7,115 bases of DNA from an uncultured Eggerthellaceae bacterium (GTDB lineage Bacteria > Actinomycetota > Coriobacteriia > Coriobacteriales > Eggerthellaceae): NCBI GenBank assembly GCA_947565915.1, contig CANOHY010000066.1:1-7115 (forward strand), given 5' to 3'. The notes beneath the pieces were generated by a model, which did no database searches, had not been told where the DNA came from, and worked only from the letters and a program-made list of their open reading frames with translations. The position numbers and the translations under genes are program-made. Shown in pieces: positions 4,077 to 7,115 of the stretch (the stretch's first letter is position 1; the number at the start of each line of letters is the position of its first letter).

Positions 4077-6608
4077 ATGGATTATCGTGAATTCCTAGAT
4101 ACGGTAGACCGCAAGGCCTATCACGAGGGCGAATGGAGGTGGCAGGAAGGCGAATACACCGTCACTCGCACCAATCACTGGTCTCCTCCCGGATGCCACA
4201 ATGGCTGCGGCGTTCTGCTCTATGTCGACCAGGAGGGCAAGCTCGCGAAGATCGAAGGCGACCCTCTGGCACCCTTCAGCGGCGGCAAGCTCTGCATGCG
4301 CTGCTTGGATATGGTCGAGGCGGTCAATCATCCCGACCGCTTGAAGTACCCGCTTCGTCGCGCAGGCGAGCGCGGCGAGAACAAGTGGGAGCGCATCTCG
4401 TGGGACGAGGCGTATGACGAGATCGTAGAGAAGGTCAATTGGATCAAGGAGAACTACGGTTCCCATACCATCATCTTCGACCACGGCACCGGAAGGAACA
4501 TCGGTTGGCAGCTTCCGCTCTTTGCCTCCACTGCTCTTGAAACTCCGAATGTCTGCAATTTCGGCTTCACAGGTTTTGCTTGCTATCTGCCGCGCATGAT
4601 CGGCGCATCCGCCAAGATGGGCGAGATGACCATCATCGACGTGTCTGAAACCCATGAGCTTCGCTATGCCGCCGATACGTTCCGTCGTCCAGACGTGATT
4701 ATGGTTTGGGGCAACGAGCCCTTGAAGGCGAACGCCGATGGCTTCTTGGGTCACTGGATCGTCGAGTGCATGCAGATGGGCTCGAAGATCATCTCCATCG
4801 ATCCGCGCCTCACGTGGCTTGGCGCGAAGGCAGAATACTTCCTGCAGGTGCGTCCTGGCACCGATGCCGCTCTGGGCATCGCCATGCTGAACACCATCAT
4901 CAACGAGGACTTGGTCGACCACGAGTTCATCGACAACTGGTGCTATGGCTACGAGCAGCTCGTTGAATCCGTTCAGGGGAAGGATGCCGACTGGGCTGCC
5001 GAGATCTGCGATGTGCCAGCAGAGGATATCCGCGGCGCTGCTCGCCTCTATGCGAATGCCGAGAGCGCAGCTATCCAGTGGGGCCTCGCATTCGAGCAGC
5101 AGCTGTCTGCTCTTGGCGTCACCGCTGCAGCTTGCGACCTGATGGGCGTTACCGGAAACATCGACAATCCGGGCGGCAACCTGCTCATCAAGTGCGCATT
5201 CGACATCGAGAAGCGCTATGGCCTCGGTGACTTCAAGATCCCTCGCGAAGAGTATGCGGGCAAGATGACCCTGTCGGCTGGCATCGAGTCTTCCGACATC
5301 GTGGCTTGCGCTGCAACCGACCCGCTGCTGCATGCGGTGGAGACGGGCGAGCCCTTCCAACCCCAGATGCTCTGGATCGAATCGGCTAATCCGCTGGCCT
5401 GCTCGGGCATGGATGCTCCGCGCATGTACGAGGCAATGAACAAGATCCCGTTCATCGTTGTTGCCGACCCCTTCATGACCCCGACAGCGGTAGCTCATGC
5501 GGATATCGTGCTTCCCGTCGCCATGAGCTGCGAGCGCAACGCGGTTCGCACCTGGTGGACTCCGGCGCGCTCCATTTCCAAGTGCACTAGCTACTACGAG
5601 GCGAAGTCCGACGAGCAGATCATCCTCGACCTGGGCAAGCGCTTGAAGCCCGAGAACTGGCCGTGGAAGGACGACAAGGAGCTCTCCACCTGGTACCTGA
5701 CCGATCAGTACGCTGAAGGCGGCACGCGCTACGAGGGCGACTTCGAGGAGCTCCAGGCACGCGGCGGCTACAAGTACGATCCGTGGGATGCCGAGTACTA
5801 CAAGTACAAGAAGGGCATGTGCCGTCCCGATGGCCAGCCTGGCTTCGACACGGCAACGGGTCGCTTCGAGTTCTGGTCTTGGGGCTACAACCACTGGGGC
5901 GTCGATCCCATGCCTTATCACATCGAGCCCAAGGACTCCCCGGTTTCCACTCCCGAGCTTTTCGAGGAGTATCCCTTCATCGCCACTTCAGGCGGTCGCT
6001 CCTACGAGTTCTTCCATTCGGAGCATCGTCAGCTCGAGACCATGCGCGAGTTCCATCCTTATCCGCTGGTTACCATCAATCCCGAGGCGGCTGCCGAATA
6101 CGGCATCCAGGATGGCGATTGGGTGTGGATCGAGTCTCCCCACGGCCGCTGCCGTCAGAAGGCATTCCTGTTCCCGGGCATCAAGAAGAACACCATCCAC
6201 ATGGAGCATGCCTGGTGGTATCCGGAGGAAGAGCCTGCAGAGCCTAGCTTGTTCGGCGTGTTCGATTCGAACATCAACAACATGACCTTGAACTTCGAAA
6301 CTGGCCAGGGTGGCATCGGTTCGGGCATCAAGAGCTTCCTCGCGAAGATCTACAAGTACGAGCCGGGCGATCAGATGCCCAGCGAGAAGGTTACCCGCGA
6401 GGGCGGTTGGGGCGATTACATCGTTGGCGTCATGGCTGGCGACAAGGCTTCTGCCGAGAAATCCGCCGAGGGCAACGCGAAGCTCATGGAGCAGCTCGAG
6501 AACGCCAAGCGCGTTCAGGCGATGAAGGTCGAAGATGCCGACATGCAAGGTCGCAATGCTTTGATCTATGCGAAAGAGCATGGCGAGGCCAAGGATTCTG
6601 AAGAATAG
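4077..6608 (+). CDS. Molybdopterin (bis-MGD) oxidoreductase catalytic subunit B, paralogue of A
   Basis: An 843-residue soluble DMSO-reductase-superfamily protein, paralogous to enzyme A. Shared blocks include WSPPG (35-39), EKVNWIKEN (118-126), GTGR (137-140), DPR-TW (242-247), RPGTDAALG (259-267), DPFMTPTA (464-471), RPDGQPGFDTATG (583-595), FHSEHRQ (646-652) and GIQDGDWV (676-683). Cys169 in ACYLPR is the likely Mo/W ligand. The N-terminal cluster ligands differ from A: C40-x3-C44-x28-C73, with C76 nearby, and no upstream CxxC. It has about 15 more N-terminal residues than A. A charged, Ala-rich, probably helical tail follows the last shared domain, from about residue 760 to 843. No Tat signal or membrane segment is present, so it should be cytoplasmic. 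ATG 4077 follows AAGGAGG by 4 nt. Its Fe-S partner gene starts 31 nt downstream. It likely reduces, dehydroxylates or transhydroxylates an organic substrate different from that of A; the substrate cannot be read from sequence. Confidence 0.93.
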   Translation: MDYREFLDTVDRKAYHEGEWRWQEGEYTVTRTNHWSPPGCHNGCGVLLYVDQEGKLAKIEGDPLAPFSGGKLCMRCLDMVEAVNHPDRLKYPLRRAGERGENKWERISWDEAYDEIVEKVNWIKENYGSHTIIFDHGTGRNIGWQLPLFASTALETPNVCNFGFTGFACYLPRMIGASAKMGEMTIIDVSETHELRYAADTFRRPDVIMVWGNEPLKANADGFLGHWIVECMQMGSKIISIDPRLTWLGAKAEYFLQVRPGTDAALGIAMLNTIINEDLVDHEFIDNWCYGYEQLVESVQGKDADWAAEICDVPAEDIRGAARLYANAESAAIQWGLAFEQQLSALGVTAAACDLMGVTGNIDNPGGNLLIKCAFDIEKRYGLGDFKIPREEYAGKMTLSAGIESSDIVACAATDPLLHAVETGEPFQPQMLWIESANPLACSGMDAPRMYEAMNKIPFIVVADPFMTPTAVAHADIVLPVAMSCERNAVRTWWTPARSISKCTSYYEAKSDEQIILDLGKRLKPENWPWKDDKELSTWYLTDQYAEGGTRYEGDFEELQARGGYKYDPWDAEYYKYKKGMCRPDGQPGFDTATGRFEFWSWGYNHWGVDPMPYHIEPKDSPVSTPELFEEYPFIATSGGRSYEFFHSEHRQLETMREFHPYPLVTINPEAAAEYGIQDGDWVWIESPHGRCRQKAFLFPGIKKNTIHMEHAWWYPEEEPAEPSLFGVFDSNINNMTLNFETGQGGIGSGIKSFLAKIYKYEPGDQMPSEKVTREGGWGDYIVGVMAGDKASAEKSAEGNAKLMEQLENAKRVQAMKVEDADMQGRNALIYAKEHGEAKDSEE

Positions 6609-6625
6609 CCAATCCCTAGAACAAG

Positions 6626-6632
6626 AAGGAGG
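6626..6632 (+). promoter_or_regulatory. Ribosome binding site deciding a GTG start
   Basis: AAGGAGG lies 7 nt before GTG 6640. It supports that GTG over an in-frame ATG at 6568, which would overlap enzyme B by 41 bp and add 24 residues unlike the paralogue's N terminus. Confidence 0.8.
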
Positions 6633-6639
6633 TGGACTC

Positions 6640-6996
6640 GTGACGAAAGCAATTCTTATCAACTATGACTATTGCACGGGTTGTCACTCATGCGAGGTGG
6701 CGTGCAAGAAGGAACTTGGTCTCCCTAAAGGGGAGTTCGGCATAAAGGTCGAGGAAGTCGGGCCGTTCAAATTCACTGAAGGCAAGAAGGCGGACACGAT
6801 CGGCAAGTGGGAATGGACGTACATGCCGGTCATCACGCAGGCTTGCGACATGTGCTCGGACCGAACCTCGATTGGCAAGATGCCCATGTGCGTGCAGCAT
6901 TGCCAAGCATGGTGCATGTATTACGGAGAAGCCGAGGAGCTTGTCAAGAAGATGGATGGCAAGACGCGCTGGTCTCTCATAACCGTTCAAGAGTAA
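6640..6996 (+). CDS. Two-cluster [4Fe-4S] ferredoxin-like electron-transfer subunit (partner of enzyme B)
   Basis: A 118-residue protein, paralogue of the 111-residue protein at 824-1159. Cysteines are C12-x2-C15-x2-C18-x3-C22 and C69-x2-C72-x11-C84-x3-C88, with C92 four residues on, exactly the spacing of the paralogue. The first group opens YDYCTGCHSCEVAC, matching YKYCTGCHVCEVSC. It has Cys for two [4Fe-4S] clusters, against four in classic DmsB-type subunits. It has no signal peptide or membrane segment. The start is GTG 6640, set by AAGGAGG and by agreement with the paralogue's N terminus (M-x-x-A-x-LI-x-Y). It follows enzyme B by 31 nt with no terminator, so it is in the same operon and probably feeds electrons to B. 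Loops between the cysteine groups differ from the paralogue, including an extra FTEGKKADTI stretch (45-54), which may give partner specificity. Confidence 0.9.
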   Translation: MTKAILINYDYCTGCHSCEVACKKELGLPKGEFGIKVEEVGPFKFTEGKKADTIGKWEWTYMPVITQACDMCSDRTSIGKMPMCVQHCQAWCMYYGEAEELVKKMDGKTRWSLITVQE

Positions 6997-7004
6997 GACT
7001 CGCA

Positions 7005-7038
7005 GGTCGTGGGCTGCCCATTCGGGCCGCCCGCGACC
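7005..7038 (+). other. Long GC-rich hairpin between the Fe-S gene and the next gene
   Basis: GGTCGTGGGCTGCCC (7005-7019) pairs with 7024-7038 around the loop ATTC. The stem is 15 bp with one G-U pair and one mismatch. No U-run follows, so it is unlikely to be a full intrinsic terminator. It starts 8 nt after the Fe-S stop codon and ends 22 nt before the next start codon. It may protect the upstream mRNA or lower expression of the downstream gene. Confidence 0.55.
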
Positions 7039-7060
7039 GAGATACTTAGGGGGATAGTCT

Positions 7061-7115
7061 ATGAGTATGACCGATGAGGTGTGCGCGCATGTTGTTGCAG
7101 CAGACTATGCGATGC
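7061..7115 (+). CDS. Start of a further operon gene, product unknown (N-terminal 18 codons)
   Basis: ATG 7061 opens a frame that stays open to the window edge, reading MSMTDEVCAHVVAADYAM. AGGGGG at 7048-7053 lies 7 nt upstream as a ribosome site; a second ATG at 7067 is an alternative start. Eighteen residues are too few to assign a family. From operon position a TorD/DmsD-type Mo-enzyme chaperone is a reasonable guess, because such genes often follow the catalytic and Fe-S subunits and begin with a short helical segment. This is context only. Confidence 0.55.
   Translation, partial: MSMTDEVCAHVVAADYAM

Noticed and set aside
4095..5921. Long open frame on the - strand opposite enzyme B (about 600 codons)
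   Set aside because: Same reason: it mirrors enzyme B, its product is a low-complexity Leu/Val/Ala/Arg-rich string, and no ribosome site or family match is visible.
1..7115. Mobile element, attachment site, tRNA or rRNA
   Set aside because: No transposase or integrase frame, terminal repeats, cloverleaf or rRNA-like sequence was recognised on either strand.

Overview
The window reads as an anaerobic, moderately GC-rich bacterial genome. The best fit is a gut actinobacterium of the Coriobacteriia (Eggerthella/Gordonibacter/Slackia type). That placement is inferred from protein style: several acetylene-hydratase-like molybdopterin enzymes, a UroD-type methyltransferase and a small zinc-ribbon protein with an Ala/Pro/Ser tail. 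It rests on recalled families, not on a search.

Layout. (1) Positions 1-517 (+): C-terminal part of a uroporphyrinogen-decarboxylase-family protein, probably a corrinoid-linked methyltransferase rather than a heme enzyme. It is followed by a strong intrinsic terminator. (2) Positions 518-823: no gene, but two terminators; the second is a perfect 36-bp palindrome facing both ways. (3) Positions 824-3959 (-): three genes read leftward. These are a small zinc-ribbon protein (87 aa), a molybdopterin (bis-MGD) catalytic subunit of 776 aa ('A') and a two-cluster [4Fe-4S] protein of 111 aa. (4) Positions 3960-4076: a divergent regulatory region with a perfect 26-bp palindrome whose core exactly matches the FNR consensus TTGAT-N4-ATCAA. 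(5) Positions 4077-7115 (+): a second, paralogous catalytic subunit of 843 aa ('B'), its own 118-aa two-cluster [4Fe-4S] partner, a long hairpin, and the first 18 codons of a further gene.

How it works together. Each arm is a catalytic subunit plus a dedicated small ferredoxin-like subunit. Neither catalytic subunit has a Tat signal and no membrane anchor is seen, so both look like soluble cytoplasmic reductases (or dehydroxylases/transhydroxylases) that take electrons from a cytoplasmic donor. The substrate cannot be read from the sequence. The context (methyltransferase-type neighbour, Cys-ligated Mo/W family, presumed gut Coriobacteriia) makes a methoxylated or hydroxylated aromatic plausible but unproven. 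The shared FNR-like palindrome suggests that both arms are controlled together in response to redox state or an effector.
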